From assembly GCA_964019335.1 (NCBI GenBank), contig OZ025674.1, positions 62,001-126,000 of the forward strand: a stretch of DNA of 64,000 bases, written 5' to 3'. This stretch comes from Diplonema japonicum (taxonomy: Eukaryota; Euglenozoa; Diplonemea; Diplonemida; Diplonemidae). The notes below the pieces were generated by a model that was given only the letters and a program-made list of their open reading frames with translations, ran no database searches and was not told the DNA's origin. The position numbers and the translations under genes were made by a program. Below are positions 9,801 through 19,925 of this stretch, piece by piece; the stretch's first letter is position 1; each line of letters opens with the position of its first letter.

Positions 9801-12800
9801 GTTACAAAGGGTCAAAGCTATGGTGTCGTCAAATGGCCGCGTGTCATGAGCTATGTCGAGGACGTGAGTGGCAGCCCAGCGTGCCAGAAGGTGGCCGTCA
9901 GGAAGAGCATGCTGAACAAATCCGTCTTTCAGGAGAAGTGGATCGCTGAAAAGAAGAAGGTCAGACCCCTGGTCACATACCAGCTACTAGTTACAAACTG
10001 CAGCACGCGGAACACGACCTCCGAGTTGGTTTCCCCTGCTGCTTCTTCCATCATTCAACATGTCAAATGGCGGATAGCAGAGCTTCAACCGAACAGAAGG
10101 TATAGGGTGCAGGTACGAAGGAAGCTACTGTGTGGCACTTGGGGCATGAGCTCCAGTCCCGTGTACTTCACTACACACGCAGCATTAGTAATCAAGCTCA
10201 TGAGCTGCGGGGAGGACTTTCTGAGGATACACTGGGTGCGTGAATCGGCCAGGAACGTCCCGCTGCAGGAGCAAGACCCCGAAGCCGATACCGAGCCCAC
10301 CAACCAAAGCACTGTCAATGAGTACGCTGTGTGTTTAGAACCATACTCAGGCACGCCAAGCAAAACGGCTACAAGAAGTTTTAGTGTAAATGGAGCGGCG
10401 TGTCCCCCAGTAACACTTGAGCAGCGGGAGGGGAGCAGAGTTATAACTACGAGTAACGAGCAGCTTCTGTTGTCGAATTTGCGACCGCACTCTTTGTATG
10501 CCTTACGAGTGAGGCAGCTGGCGTACGACGAAAAGTGGAATGAGTGGTCTTCGAAGGTGCGGACGCAGACCCTCCCCTCGCTGCAGGTCAGTGTCACGTC
10601 GCGTGGTGTAGACTACTACACTATAAAGTGGCAGAGACCGCCTTCCACGAAGCTAATGGACATGTTGCGTGACACTCCCAACCAGCCTGACAGCAAGGTG
10701 ACAGCTGCATTTGCGGAGTGTCACCTCGACGGTGTACTTTGCGGCACTGCCACCACCACCTACGAGACCGCCATGGAGAGCGGCACCATAACTGTGGGCT
10801 CACTCCGCCCTTCTTCCCTGTACAAAACAAAGCTACGGCTGCAATACGGCAACGAAGTGATGGGGAATTGGTCGGAACTGCTGACTGTTGACACCCTGCC
10901 GCCTATCACAGTCGCTATCCCAAAGATAGGAGACGACAGGATTGTCTTCAGCGTCGCAAGAAACGAGTCTAACTTCACTAACGTGGACATCAAAGAGCAA
11001 GAGAAGGAGGGTTCAGAGAGACTTGCGAACGGACTGCACAGGCGGCGCAGCTTATGTTCATCCATCGTGGCTGTTGCCAAGATGCACCAGGACGGGAAGG
11101 TTGTAAGTAACGGGAAGCAGGTCCTCAGCGCAGAAGACGATATAAGTGGAATCATTGTGCCCAGCATCACGGCATGGCAGGTGTCTGTGTCCATACCCGA
11201 CGAGAACGGCTGTAGCGGTTGTGAGAAGCTCGTCACTGTTGACCCAGCGGGGGAGACTGCCACTATCGAAATACCAGAACTGACGGCAGACACCCTGTAC
11301 TGCTTGAAGGCAAGGTACGTAGATGAGCACATGAATGTATCGCCGTGGTCGGAGGTGCTGCACTGCGCCACGCTCCCCCTTGTTAACGTCACTGTGACAC
11401 ATGTTGCGGAGAGCTTTGTATACATAGCTTGGAAGAGACTGGACTTCTCGTATTCATGTAATCCGAAGTTAGCAGCACTACATGACATAGTCAGCGACAA
11501 GGGGTGCGACATCAAGTGGGACATCGTGGTGTACGACGACAGGGGGTGCGTGCAGAGGCACGAAGTGCCAGGTGACCACAGCACCATTAAGCTGAGTAAG
11601 TTGAAGCACAACATGCGGTACGCTGTAGCCCTGCGCGCTGCCACCATCTCCCCTGTGCAACACGATAGCGACTACAACAATTTGATGGATACCCCATGGG
11701 GCTCGTGGTCGGCGAAGGTGTACGTCACCACCCTGAACTGCGTACGGCACGTTATCGACAGGGTGGGTCTGGACTACGTGGTGGTGGCGTGGGACAGCAG
11801 CCACGTAGTAGCATCTCACACTGCTGTCATGAAAGGCAGACAACAGAGAGCCGGCACAACAATGGCACCGAAACAAGAAGTTTGGCTGCCCGCTGCGGTC
11901 CAGCACTACGAGGTACACTTCAAAAAGAAAGAAGACACCAAGCAAGCGAATGTCCTGAAGGTGCCCTTCCAGAGCGAGGGGAACATGTTGAGCACCATTG
12001 AAGGCATGCAGCCTGCTACGACATATGAGATCAAATGCAGAGCGAGCTATATCACATCCTCAGGACGTCGTGACAGTGGAGACTACACTGTGACACTGCA
12101 CGCCACAACCCTACCGTTGCCCAATTTGAAGACCGACGTAATCAAAGAAGACACTGCACGGTTCACCTGCAGCGCAGCTAGGTGGCACCCAAAAGTGCAA
12201 GAACCCATCCGGCACTTTAATGTGCTGTGTTCTAACATTCTGGTGAAGCAACAGCTCACCATGGATGTAACGAAGCCGGAAGCCCAGCACACGCTGGAGC
12301 TGACGGACTTGAAACTCGACACACGTTACGAGCTCAAGCTACGGGAAGCGCACGGCGAGGGTCACATCGGCGACTGGGTGCCGTTGTATCACTTCTATAC
12401 CAAGCCGCACATCCCCGTATCGGGAGACCTGTTGGAATGGAAGAATCAAGTCATCTGTTTCTCATTCGGCGTGCCCTCTGAAAGCGGTGAAAGGCTGATA
12501 GGGAAGAATGTTCCCCAAGGGTACAGGTTCTGTGTTGAGATTAGTACCAAAAACGACCAATCGAACAAGAAGAAAGATCTCGAATGGCAACAGCTCAAGA
12601 TCGTGCACGAAGGCCTGCTGCAGTGCCCGTTAGAGCACCCGATCAACCAGTGCTACTTCCGCGTAAAGAGTGCAAAGCACATGATGATGACGCATGGTGC
12701 AGAGATCCCCTTGTGGGGTGAGTATAGTACGCCCATGCACTGGAAGGAGCCGCAGCGGCCGAACAGCGTAACAGCGGTGCGTGTGGACAATCTGAAATCG

Positions 12801-13661
12801 CACAGTGCGACCATCGTGTGGGACAAACCTTCGAACTTCGCGGTGCAACCGAAGCTGGAATATCATGTACTGACGTCCCAGACCACAGAGTCGGGAGATA
12901 GGGTTTGGGTGCACCTCAGCAGCGTGAGCACCAGCTACTTCAACATGGCAGGCCTGCAGGGGAACACGTGCCACCATGTGTGCGTACGGTCGGAATCGGC
13001 CTTTGGGAGGAGTCTGAAGTCGTCGATCTTAACCTTCACCACAAACATCGACACGGGCAGGGCGGAGGGGTCACAAGTGGTCACCAAGAAGAAATCCCTC
13101 AACACCAACAACCTCTACGAACGCTACCAAGCCAAGGTACGCGCCAAGCGACGCAATGACGCGCTGCTTCTGAAGCGCTACCGCCAGAAATTGTCGAAAG
13201 TCGCTTCTCCACAGAGGCCGACAACTGCACCGCCTCTCAGCACAAAGAAAAAAAGGAAAACCCGGCCCAAGTCTGCGGAGACGCTGGAAGCCAAGGAAGT
13301 ACTGCAGGAGAACGACACCGAAGATAACGGACTGTCCTTGTCCCTGCCAGTGGACAACTCTGCAAGCGAGCAGCTTGAACCTAACAGAGCCTGTTTGAAC
13401 GAACCCACCCCCTCCACCCCCCTCTCTCCTTCCCCTTCTCCCTCTTCCAGTCCTCACCAGGTAAAGCCCTGCGAACACCTACAAGTACAGGTTGACGAGA
13501 ATGACTTGAAGTCTTTTGAACCAGATTCCCCCACTTTGTGCAAGGACACGGAGGACAATATCGCCGTGTCTGTCGACGTGCCACCTCCCCATCCTTCCCA
13601 GAGGGCCATTGCCAAATCAATACGTAAAGGTTTAGAAAAGCTATGTCATCCTTCCGGATGA
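6867..13661 (+). CDS. Giant fibronectin-III-type repeat protein (2264 aa)
   Basis: One uninterrupted 6.8-kb frame. Roughly 16 FN3-like modules of 90-150 aa run from residue 90 to 2055. Each ends in a recognisable pattern: a Leu-(Arg/Lys)-Pro-x-(Thr/Ser)-x-Tyr turn, a V/L-x-V/L-R strand, then a W-(S/T/G)-x-W-S stretch and TL (for example LEPYHTYLVKVRP with GGWGTWSSEV, or LRPHSLYALRVRQ with KWNEWSSKV). There is no signal peptide or transmembrane helix, so unlike most animal FN3 proteins it is probably cytosolic. After residue 2075 the protein turns basic (YERYQAKVRAKRRNDALLLKRYRQKL) and then Pro/Ser-rich. The repeat family is clear; the function is not. Large intracellular FN3 arrays suit a scaffold on cytoskeleton or axoneme, which is inference. 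An acceptor-like ACAAACAG lies six nucleotides before the ATG. Confidence 0.85.
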   Translation: MAESPSPWKVKVEVLDVWDNELQIKVVSDSFKQISRARLMVRGPHFNFERFFEEKECLEPIVLSLPEGAKIKLRASGQFKIPGEEPEWCAWADRTIQLMQPLEVSQGVVFPDRVHLRWCVGGVDKHHYSPISHYTVSVVDKLRMLTAPVFERVLESKGLTQELTVDNLEPYHTYLVKVRPKRQHGGWGTWSSEVKCLTLYPVLTKGIELGQDFLKIMFTRDTGVAFDRRQPFMDADADFREADATIEEYRMSVVRHDGAQVFSRTLLNAPPHARNEFTIHGLEPDTVFVLNVAVLNAVGDQSKTRRCLFRTGPPLTILRIRKLTATAMEVSWMVDDRRKTDTSLEYDMKFDDIPSIPREYQLRLVSATGEVTATKSADTVHWLRMNELLPCTVYNVQVRQRSTTGHVTDWSRSIKVRTLDKMIPIIERRSTTFIDVRWEREMASLIVSAASGEVEESTVEYDGDDMGEARKIISTKRPRFRNRAIIDPIVPMEDAKAILVGIVNREEEELLAPQQASYHGEGDVSWGNVAGRADLSAASVIRAFDTPIGSTRFEGLLPDTEYRVSLNEQNDEGKWYGRVSKCVTTLSETVTVLPEHDMITSDVPSIDTWFHDDDDSITESKEAENMLALSTEQAPVRLATEVQEIGEEYAVFEWVFKDNAKKMQQTELQGSKVMKSTDVEKLNKNPGHQEYQIKLFRKFTAEEASSRLTSSTVQTFYLRCKGRATRISGLLPNSYYSMSIAVYSQTAGQWSAWSAFRTFPTARHLVLYVQAVHRNCCVLKWTRTEVPRWGTSGMQPVIRVRKYLLKITDLVEGTERQVSLDDEAHPRTTYYNLAGIEGSTIYRVLVAPQYSNGCWGSFCDPVDVVCNALPFKIDSIGEACVSVSWEPTRYTLSRVAKVVLSITNTSGEWKEDTEINVSHTAYQFTRLHPCTEYSISIHIVAQVTDITPQLLSELMSESKRCREYTRKLVTYNTIKLDLVTKGQSYGVVKWPRVMSYVEDVSGSPACQKVAVRKSMLNKSVFQEKWIAEKKKVRPLVTYQLLVTNCSTRNTTSELVSPAASSIIQHVKWRIAELQPNRRYRVQVRRKLLCGTWGMSSSPVYFTTHAALVIKLMSCGEDFLRIHWVRESARNVPLQEQDPEADTEPTNQSTVNEYAVCLEPYSGTPSKTATRSFSVNGAACPPVTLEQREGSRVITTSNEQLLLSNLRPHSLYALRVRQLAYDEKWNEWSSKVRTQTLPSLQVSVTSRGVDYYTIKWQRPPSTKLMDMLRDTPNQPDSKVTAAFAECHLDGVLCGTATTTYETAMESGTITVGSLRPSSLYKTKLRLQYGNEVMGNWSELLTVDTLPPITVAIPKIGDDRIVFSVARNESNFTNVDIKEQEKEGSERLANGLHRRRSLCSSIVAVAKMHQDGKVVSNGKQVLSAEDDISGIIVPSITAWQVSVSIPDENGCSGCEKLVTVDPAGETATIEIPELTADTLYCLKARYVDEHMNVSPWSEVLHCATLPLVNVTVTHVAESFVYIAWKRLDFSYSCNPKLAALHDIVSDKGCDIKWDIVVYDDRGCVQRHEVPGDHSTIKLSKLKHNMRYAVALRAATISPVQHDSDYNNLMDTPWGSWSAKVYVTTLNCVRHVIDRVGLDYVVVAWDSSHVVASHTAVMKGRQQRAGTTMAPKQEVWLPAAVQHYEVHFKKKEDTKQANVLKVPFQSEGNMLSTIEGMQPATTYEIKCRASYITSSGRRDSGDYTVTLHATTLPLPNLKTDVIKEDTARFTCSAARWHPKVQEPIRHFNVLCSNILVKQQLTMDVTKPEAQHTLELTDLKLDTRYELKLREAHGEGHIGDWVPLYHFYTKPHIPVSGDLLEWKNQVICFSFGVPSESGERLIGKNVPQGYRFCVEISTKNDQSNKKKDLEWQQLKIVHEGLLQCPLEHPINQCYFRVKSAKHMMMTHGAEIPLWGEYSTPMHWKEPQRPNSVTAVRVDNLKSHSATIVWDKPSNFAVQPKLEYHVLTSQTTESGDRVWVHLSSVSTSYFNMAGLQGNTCHHVCVRSESAFGRSLKSSILTFTTNIDTGRAEGSQVVTKKKSLNTNNLYERYQAKVRAKRRNDALLLKRYRQKLSKVASPQRPTTAPPLSTKKKRKTRPKSAETLEAKEVLQENDTEDNGLSLSLPVDNSASEQLEPNRACLNEPTPSTPLSPSPSPSSSPHQVKPCEHLQVQVDENDLKSFEPDSPTLCKDTEDNIAVSVDVPPPHPSQRAIAKSIRKGLEKLCHPSG

Positions 13662-13766
13662 CGACAGAGGACGTTGCCACGTCTTATCTTCGAAAAACCT
13701 AGTATTCCAATGCATCATTCACACAGCACTGATTCATAACAATATGTGGTGCTTGGGATAAGCAGG

Positions 13767-16700
13767 ATGGCCATCAGAGGAGGTGCTGCCCACAAGTATC
13801 CGGCGGTGGTTCCTGCGGGCACGTTGGGACCGGGGAGCAGAAGATGTTTGAAAGCACTAATGTTTGTTTGCAAGAAGCGACCGGAACTAATTGACAAGGA
13901 TGCTGCAGAAGGGTTGCAGGAATATTTGGAAGAGAGATATAGTATTAAGGTGGGGTGTCGACCGGGGCTGAAAATGACGAAGTCATTTGGCACAATGAAG
14001 GTATCTGATGCAGGGAAGACGGCCCGGCACCCCGAGGCCGGATGCGAGCTTGCCTTTTCTTGTCTCACGCTACCGTTCTATGCCAGCGACTTACCTATCT
14101 GTTTTTCATTTCGACTGTCGCGGAACGAGAATGACCACAAGTGCCATACATGTGTTCCTTCTGTTGCGCCAGTTTTCAGCAACGCACACGACGTTTGTGT
14201 GGCGCCACAATGCAGACTGATAGGTGTGTACGAGTACGAAATACGGACGGATGGCTACAGACGGCGGCAGTCACCCGACGCTGGCGAAGTTCTTGAGTAC
14301 CGCAGTTGGCCTGTCAAAATGAAACCCCACATGCACAGCGCCATCAGACTAGAATTCTACTCATCACACGTTGTGACTGAGCTCAAGCTCCTTGGCTGGT
14401 CGTGGGGCCATCCTGGACCACTCGAATCATTCAGCGACTCCGTGGGGCCCTCCTACCTATCCTCCGCACCCCTCGGGCATGTTATCTGTTCAGGCTGCGG
14501 CACCACCTGCCCCAAGTTGAACAGGTGCCCAAAATGCATTGAGCTTAAACTCCCCCCCTCATATTTCTGTAGTCAGGAGTGCTTTAAAGAGTCGTGGAAA
14601 GCACACAAGAAGACACACGCATCATCAAACATCTTCGTGCAAATGGCCGATCTCGAGAACAGGTTCAACTCGTTCAAGACATGGCCTTACACGTACACGT
14701 ACGCCACACCACGAGAGCTTTCCAAGGCGGGGTACTTCTACCAGCCTACTCTGGAGTACCCTGACCGGTGTGTGTGCTTCAAGTGCGAAGGCGATGTTCG
14801 AAATTGGTCGCAGAAGTCGGTGCCGTGGCTTCTCCACAAAAAGTTCAAGAGGGACTGTCCATTGGTGAAGGAAAAATTTAGAGACGTAATGTATCCCGGC
14901 GAGCAGCGGTGCAAGAGCAAGCAGTGCCAGTTTATCAACGATGAGCGTGATGAGACGTGTGGAATGTGCTTCATGCCCGTGGGAGGGGAGAAGGAGGACA
15001 GGCTGGAAGACACGCAGCTGTCAATCAGTGTGATGGACGCTGCAGGTGAAGACATGTGCTTTAAGATCAAGAAAAGGACGCCTTTGAAGAAGCTAACCGA
15101 GGCGTACTGCAACAAGCAGGCCATATCGCGCAGCAGCGTGCGGTTCGTGTTCGGTGGTTCGATCCTCGACGACTCCAAGACGCCCGACGATCTGAAGATG
15201 GAGGACGAGGACTTCATCGATGTCATGGATGAGCTCTCAGATGACTCACGCTGCTGGCACCTCCTCCCCACCTCAGACCTGCCCCTTCTTGATGAAGAGG
15301 CCCAGAGCCTGCCGGAGCCCAAGCGGCAAGAGAAATTCAAGGAACGGACAACCCTCCTCGGCATCTGGCCGAGTGGGGAGTATGTCAACAAGCCACAGAT
15401 GCTCATCACACGAAAGAAGTACCCCGTGCACTTCACGCAACCCATCACAGGCCGTGTTCTTAAGATATACCTTCAGCTCCCGAAACCGGAAGACGTTTAC
15501 ATCCCGCAAGTCAGAATAGAGACCGACAGCGATGCAGAGGTGCACGAGGTCTTCCATACGCTGGCCACAATCTTTCGCTCTGTCGCTGATGGCAAGCCCC
15601 CAAGGGTGTCTACAGATGATCTTGTGTACCAGGTGCTAGTGTTCGATGAAGGGAGGTTCAAGATGAGCCCTATCAACATGCTGCAGTCTGTTGGGTTTGT
15701 ACCTCAAGAAGATGGCGCGTACTGCATCAGCGGAACAGATGAGGAGAAGAGCTTGTGCGCCGACTTCTGCCATGCGTTGGAGGAGGAGCTCCGTGTTTTG
15801 GAGGCGAGTGGTGCTGACCCACAAAAGACCGGAGTGTCGTACCCTTGGGAGCAGGGTTCGTTGCGCAGCAAGCTGGAATGGTACGCCCCTAAAGTGCTGG
15901 AAGAAGTGGGCGCACTTAAAGATGCGCTTGAAGAGACACCACCTTCTACTTACTTGCTGAACAGATGCAAGCTCGTGTGGTCTTGGTCTGCATCCTATTG
16001 GTACTTCGAGCACTACAGCGTTTTAAGGAGCACCCACAAGGCTTTGGCAACACAGATATTTGAAGCAGCAACGCAGCTCCTGTGCGCTGTGCACGACTTC
16101 CTCTATACTGCGAACACCTACCGCGTCACGCCGTCGGAACTCAGCGTCAGCACTTATTCATCCACCATCACACCTCCCTTGCCGTACCACTTCCGAAGGT
16201 CTTGCACCACCGTGTCGTCAGATGTGGATCCTAGTTACAGCGTCTACCCGTACTCTCTCTATCGGCAAGAGGCTCGGCCTGCAGCGGAAGAGGAGTATGA
16301 GGAAGAGGCTGAAGAGTACACATACCCTGACGTCCTGTACACCGCTGCAGGTAGCGAGCCGTATCCCTTCTGTTTGTACCCGCTTGTCTACTGCTACAGC
16401 ACTGACGACGAGAGCGACTACGAGTACCATGAAAGCCAAGACGAGGAATGGGAGACCACCTTGTCAGAGGTGGACAATGAGTACTTCCCGTTCATCTGCT
16501 GCGACACGGAGCACTTACCGTTTGCGGGATGCACAATGGGCGTAATGGCAGAACACTCTAATCTGTGGGCGGCGTGTGCACCGGCACTTGCGTTGGCAGG
16601 TTGCATCGCTGGTGAGCTGGCGGGCTTCAATTCACAGAAGGATCAGGTGTTGCGGCAAGAAGAGTACGAGAGATTGCGTTTTACAGTATCCGAAGAGACA

Positions 16701-18171
16701 TTGCGAGCAGAAACACTGCTGAGCTTGAAGACAACAGAGCGGCGGTACAAAATGAAGTTGAGGGAGGAAAAGAAACAACGTGCGCAGCTTGCAGAAGAAG
16801 AGGAGAAATGCAGAGCAGGTGTGCTGGGCGAGGAACGCAACGAGAACAACATGATAGAACAAAAGATCTCCCACGTCATGGCCAAGCGGAAGGCGGCACT
16901 CGAAACATGGCAACGTAACTGGGTATCGCTGCAGCCGGAGGAGGCGCGAATGCGCGCGACCATCACCCACAGCTGCTACAAACACGTGATTAGGTACCTC
17001 ACGGAGGCAGAGACGAGCCACAGGAAGTGTATCACATCTGCCCAGAACAAAGGATGGTTGTCCTTGCAAACAGAGAAGAGAATAGTTACGAAGTTTATCA
17101 AGCTTCAAGTCTCAGAGCCTGCAGGAAGGGCCAAGATAAGCCACGAGGCACACGCACAGCTGAAGCAGATCCTAATTCCTTTTATAGAAGGCACCGAGGC
17201 AGTGTGGCGAGAGGAAGTGGTGGCGGTACAGGATGATGAATGGGAAGCATGCTGCGAAGTTATTCACGAAATGCGGAAAGAAACAAAATTAAGGGAAACA
17301 CGAAGGGCGGAAGAGGAGAAAGCACGGGCAGAGGAAAAAGAGAGGGAGACGAGGGTTCAACAAGCCTCCATTGAAACCACAACAAGCCTGCAGTGCCTGA
17401 ACGGGGACCTGTACCCAGAGTTCGAACCGATGCAGGCTGACCGTGCAAACCCGCCGTTGCTGTTCGAGGACGTGATGCACAACGCAGATTGGACACCGTC
17501 ACTCCATCAGATGGGGCTTCCTGATTATGAGAGCAAAGAAAGCAGCCCGAATTTGGCGATGTTTCAGTCGCTCATGGCACCTCGCCCCCCTGAGACAGAG
17601 CTGGAGAAGGAGCTGGAGGAGCTCAGGGTTTCCCTGAAGGGAGCGAATGAGAAAGCGACGAGATTACAGGTATTTTTTATTTCGTTTAAATGAAATTGGC
17701 ACAAACCAGGCGGTGTGTGAACAGCAAGAAAAGAAGATCGCGAGACTGGAACGGGAAAAAACGACTAATGTGCGCCAAGCGGCAGAAATCGCTGCCAAGA
17801 ATGGGATGGAAGGCATCGGGCCCAGGAACACTGAGAGGGGCATGGTGCTGTGGGATGACGTCGGCGACAAAGAGGTCCCGCTTTCCGAGTTCATGCAGGG
17901 TTACGAGATGATGGTGCGGCCCCACATGCGACGTGGAATGAAAGCACCTTTTGATAAGGTATTCTTTACCAAACCAATCAAATGTACACAAACAGCGCCA
18001 GTATCCGCCTGAGCTGACCCCAGGCTATCCCATGGTAGCACAAAGCCTAGCACAGCCGTTCACGAGTGATTTCTTCATGTATGTATTACTGTATTATATA
18101 AAGCACGTTTTCACTGCAGTGCGCCTCTGGAAGATCACGCGTACCTAAGAAGAGACCCCCATCCGTCTTAG
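13767..18171 (+). CDS. Multidomain protein: MetAP1-type zinc finger, BIR, RanBP2 zinc finger, SUMO-like, coiled coil
   Basis: Exons 13767-17669, 17710-17958, 17996-18078 and 18120-18171 (about 1428 aa; introns 40, 37, 41 nt). Domains in order: residues 241-285, a C6H2 finger like the N-terminus of MetAP1 (CSGCG, CPKC, CSQECF, HKKTH); 293-370, a BIR repeat with RFNSFKTWP and the exact zinc signature C-x2-C-x16-H-x6-C (C337, C340, H357, C364); 380-403, a RanBP2-type finger (C-x4-C-x10-C-x2-C); 417-490, a SUMO-like fold (IKKRTPLKKLTEAYC, SSVRFVFGG, DDLKMEDEDFIDVMDE) with no diglycine end. Region 585-665 weakly resembles a PUB domain (MLQSVGF), and 670-800 is helical, faintly like the Ariadne domain. 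Then come an acidic Tyr-rich stretch and long coiled coils. Inferred: a scaffold in ubiquitin/SUMO signalling or cell division. Introns within 13990-14240 are possible but unproven. ATG 13767 follows ATAAGCAG. Confidence 0.85.
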
Positions 18172-18469
18172 TTCCTTTTTTTTTCAGTATTTTCCGTTTC
18201 CGGCTTCGTGTCGTTCGTTATTTGAAGGCCCTTTTTTTTTTTGCAAAAAATAATTTCGGTTCCTTTTATGCCTTCAGATGGAGCCCCCCCTTTTTTTTTC
18301 CTTTCTCTTTCTTTCGAGCGTAAAAAACCTGGAGAGGGCCCTGCGAGAGCAGGAGGGCGTCATGTCTAAGGGTGGCGCATTCCACTTTCTTAACCTGCGA
18401 AGATCACATTTTCATGTTCGTTACAACAAATAAACAGGGGAACAAAAAGGAGGGGGTGGAAAGAGACAA
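18172..18469. other. Intergenic, homopolymer-rich
   Basis: T and C runs, then a purine-rich leader before ATG 18470. An ACAG at about 18433-18436 could be an acceptor. No gene seen. Confidence 0.5.
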
Positions 18470-19795
18470 ATGGACAGTGATGGGCTTCCGTCAAGGCAAG
18501 ACTCGGCCATTAGTTGCAGCGCGGGTGAGGCTGCTGTGATGCACTCTGAATGTCCCATTTGTTTAGAGGACTTGTGTGATATGGATCACGCACCAGTGTG
18601 CGTGCTAGTAGGAGGGAATGGGAGGAGAAGCTGCAGGCATTTCTATCACCAGAAATGCGCGGAGGAGCTACAAAGCATGGCAGGTGATGCCAATTGTCCC
18701 CTTTGCAGAGTGTCTTTCACAGCAGCTGTGGAGCTTCCTGACCCCTTCAAAGATCTCGACCGGTGGTTCAGCATAGTCGACCTCAGCGGCGAGGGCAGCC
18801 TAACCAAGGTAGAGCTCGTAGACGTCGTGTCCGCCACACTCGCCGTGGACCAGGGCAGGATCCCTGACCTCGTGGAGAAGCACTGGCACTCGTGGGATGT
18901 TAACGGATCTAATACTATCGGCCCCGAAGAGTTGGGCAACTTGCTACCTTTCCTGAAAAAATACCTCCCTGTCAGAAAGAGGGCCAACCCTCCCTTCCTG
19001 CCCGAGGACCCCAGCGCCTGGTTTGACTACTGGGACGAGGACAACGACGGCTCCCTCAGTGCGGGCGAGGTGACCCGTGCTGTCGCGAAGACACTGGGCG
19101 CGAAATTTGAAAAGGCCTGCGAGCTAGTCGAAGGGTTGTGGTGTTTGTTCGATTTCTCCGGATCGAACAGCGTAACAAGGGCGGAGTTCTCGGCGAAGAG
19201 AGGTCTCTCCGAAATGCTCTGTGCGGCCCTTGCTCAAGATGACCGGCTGAAGCCACGCGTGCATCGTGCACTACGGGAGTCGCTGCCCGATATTGGGTCG
19301 GAGCTGCAACTTGAGCCCGTTGAGCACGAGCAGCCTGCTCTGCCTGCCGTTCAAGCACCCAGTGCGGCCAATGAAGAGGTCGACATCAGGCTCGGCGACA
19401 GGGTGCAGTCCTTGTACACCGGGGATCAAGGAGTGGTGACGGCTATTAGCGGCGATAACATCACAGTAGACTTTCCTGAAATTAGGAACTGGTTAGGAAC
19501 AAGGAATGAACTTTTTGTTCTCTCTACCACTGTGGGGATCCAAGTGGATAGCTCGGTTCGCATAGCACGCGATGTTTCCATGCCTAGGTATGGGTGGGGC
19601 CTTATCCAGAGGGGCTCCATCGGAAAAGTCTTAGGCATTCAAGGCTACCGTGTTCGAGTTTCCTTCCCCGAGCAGCCTTCGTGGCATGGCGTGCTTGGGG
19701 AGCTTGAGCTGGTTATGACGGTGTCTTGCCCAGTGTGCGGTGTGCTGAACGACCTCATCCAACCGGAATGCTTTGCGTGCAGGATGCCTTTTTAG
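18470..19795 (+). CDS. RING-H2 finger / four EF-hand protein with MIB/KEG-like repeats
   Basis: 441 aa, single exon. A RING-H2 finger spans residues 28-79 (C28-x2-C31, C55-x-H57-x2-H60-x2-C63, C76-x2-C79), the hallmark of E2-binding ubiquitin ligases. Four EF-hand loops follow: DLSGEGSLTKVE (104-115), DVNGSNTIGPEE, DEDNDGSLSAGE and DFSGSNSVTRAE, all with acidic first and twelfth positions. Residues 305-415 hold two SH3-like repeats (GDRVQSLYTGDQGVV; MPRYGWGLIQRGSIGKV with FPEQPSWHGV) resembling those of Mind bomb, HERC2 and plant KEG ligases. The end, CPVCGVLNDLIQPECFACRMPF, looks like a zinc knuckle. Reading: a calcium-responsive E3 ubiquitin ligase, soluble. Domain identities are seen; calcium control and substrate recognition by the SH3-like repeats are inferred. 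It follows the BIR/SUMO-like gene directly, so two ubiquitin-type genes are adjacent. Confidence 0.85.
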   Translation: MDSDGLPSRQDSAISCSAGEAAVMHSECPICLEDLCDMDHAPVCVLVGGNGRRSCRHFYHQKCAEELQSMAGDANCPLCRVSFTAAVELPDPFKDLDRWFSIVDLSGEGSLTKVELVDVVSATLAVDQGRIPDLVEKHWHSWDVNGSNTIGPEELGNLLPFLKKYLPVRKRANPPFLPEDPSAWFDYWDEDNDGSLSAGEVTRAVAKTLGAKFEKACELVEGLWCLFDFSGSNSVTRAEFSAKRGLSEMLCAALAQDDRLKPRVHRALRESLPDIGSELQLEPVEHEQPALPAVQAPSAANEEVDIRLGDRVQSLYTGDQGVVTAISGDNITVDFPEIRNWLGTRNELFVLSTTVGIQVDSSVRIARDVSMPRYGWGLIQRGSIGKVLGIQGYRVRVSFPEQPSWHGVLGELELVMTVSCPVCGVLNDLIQPECFACRMPF

Positions 19796-19925
19796 TGCTT
19801 GGCTACTTTCTCTCTTGTTTTAGTGATTTTTCTTCTTTCTTGTTCGTTTTCTTCTCTCATTCCTCTTTTCTTAATATACTTCTTTCCTTCAAGGTCAACG
19901 CCTACTCGCACTGCAGGTCCACGAC

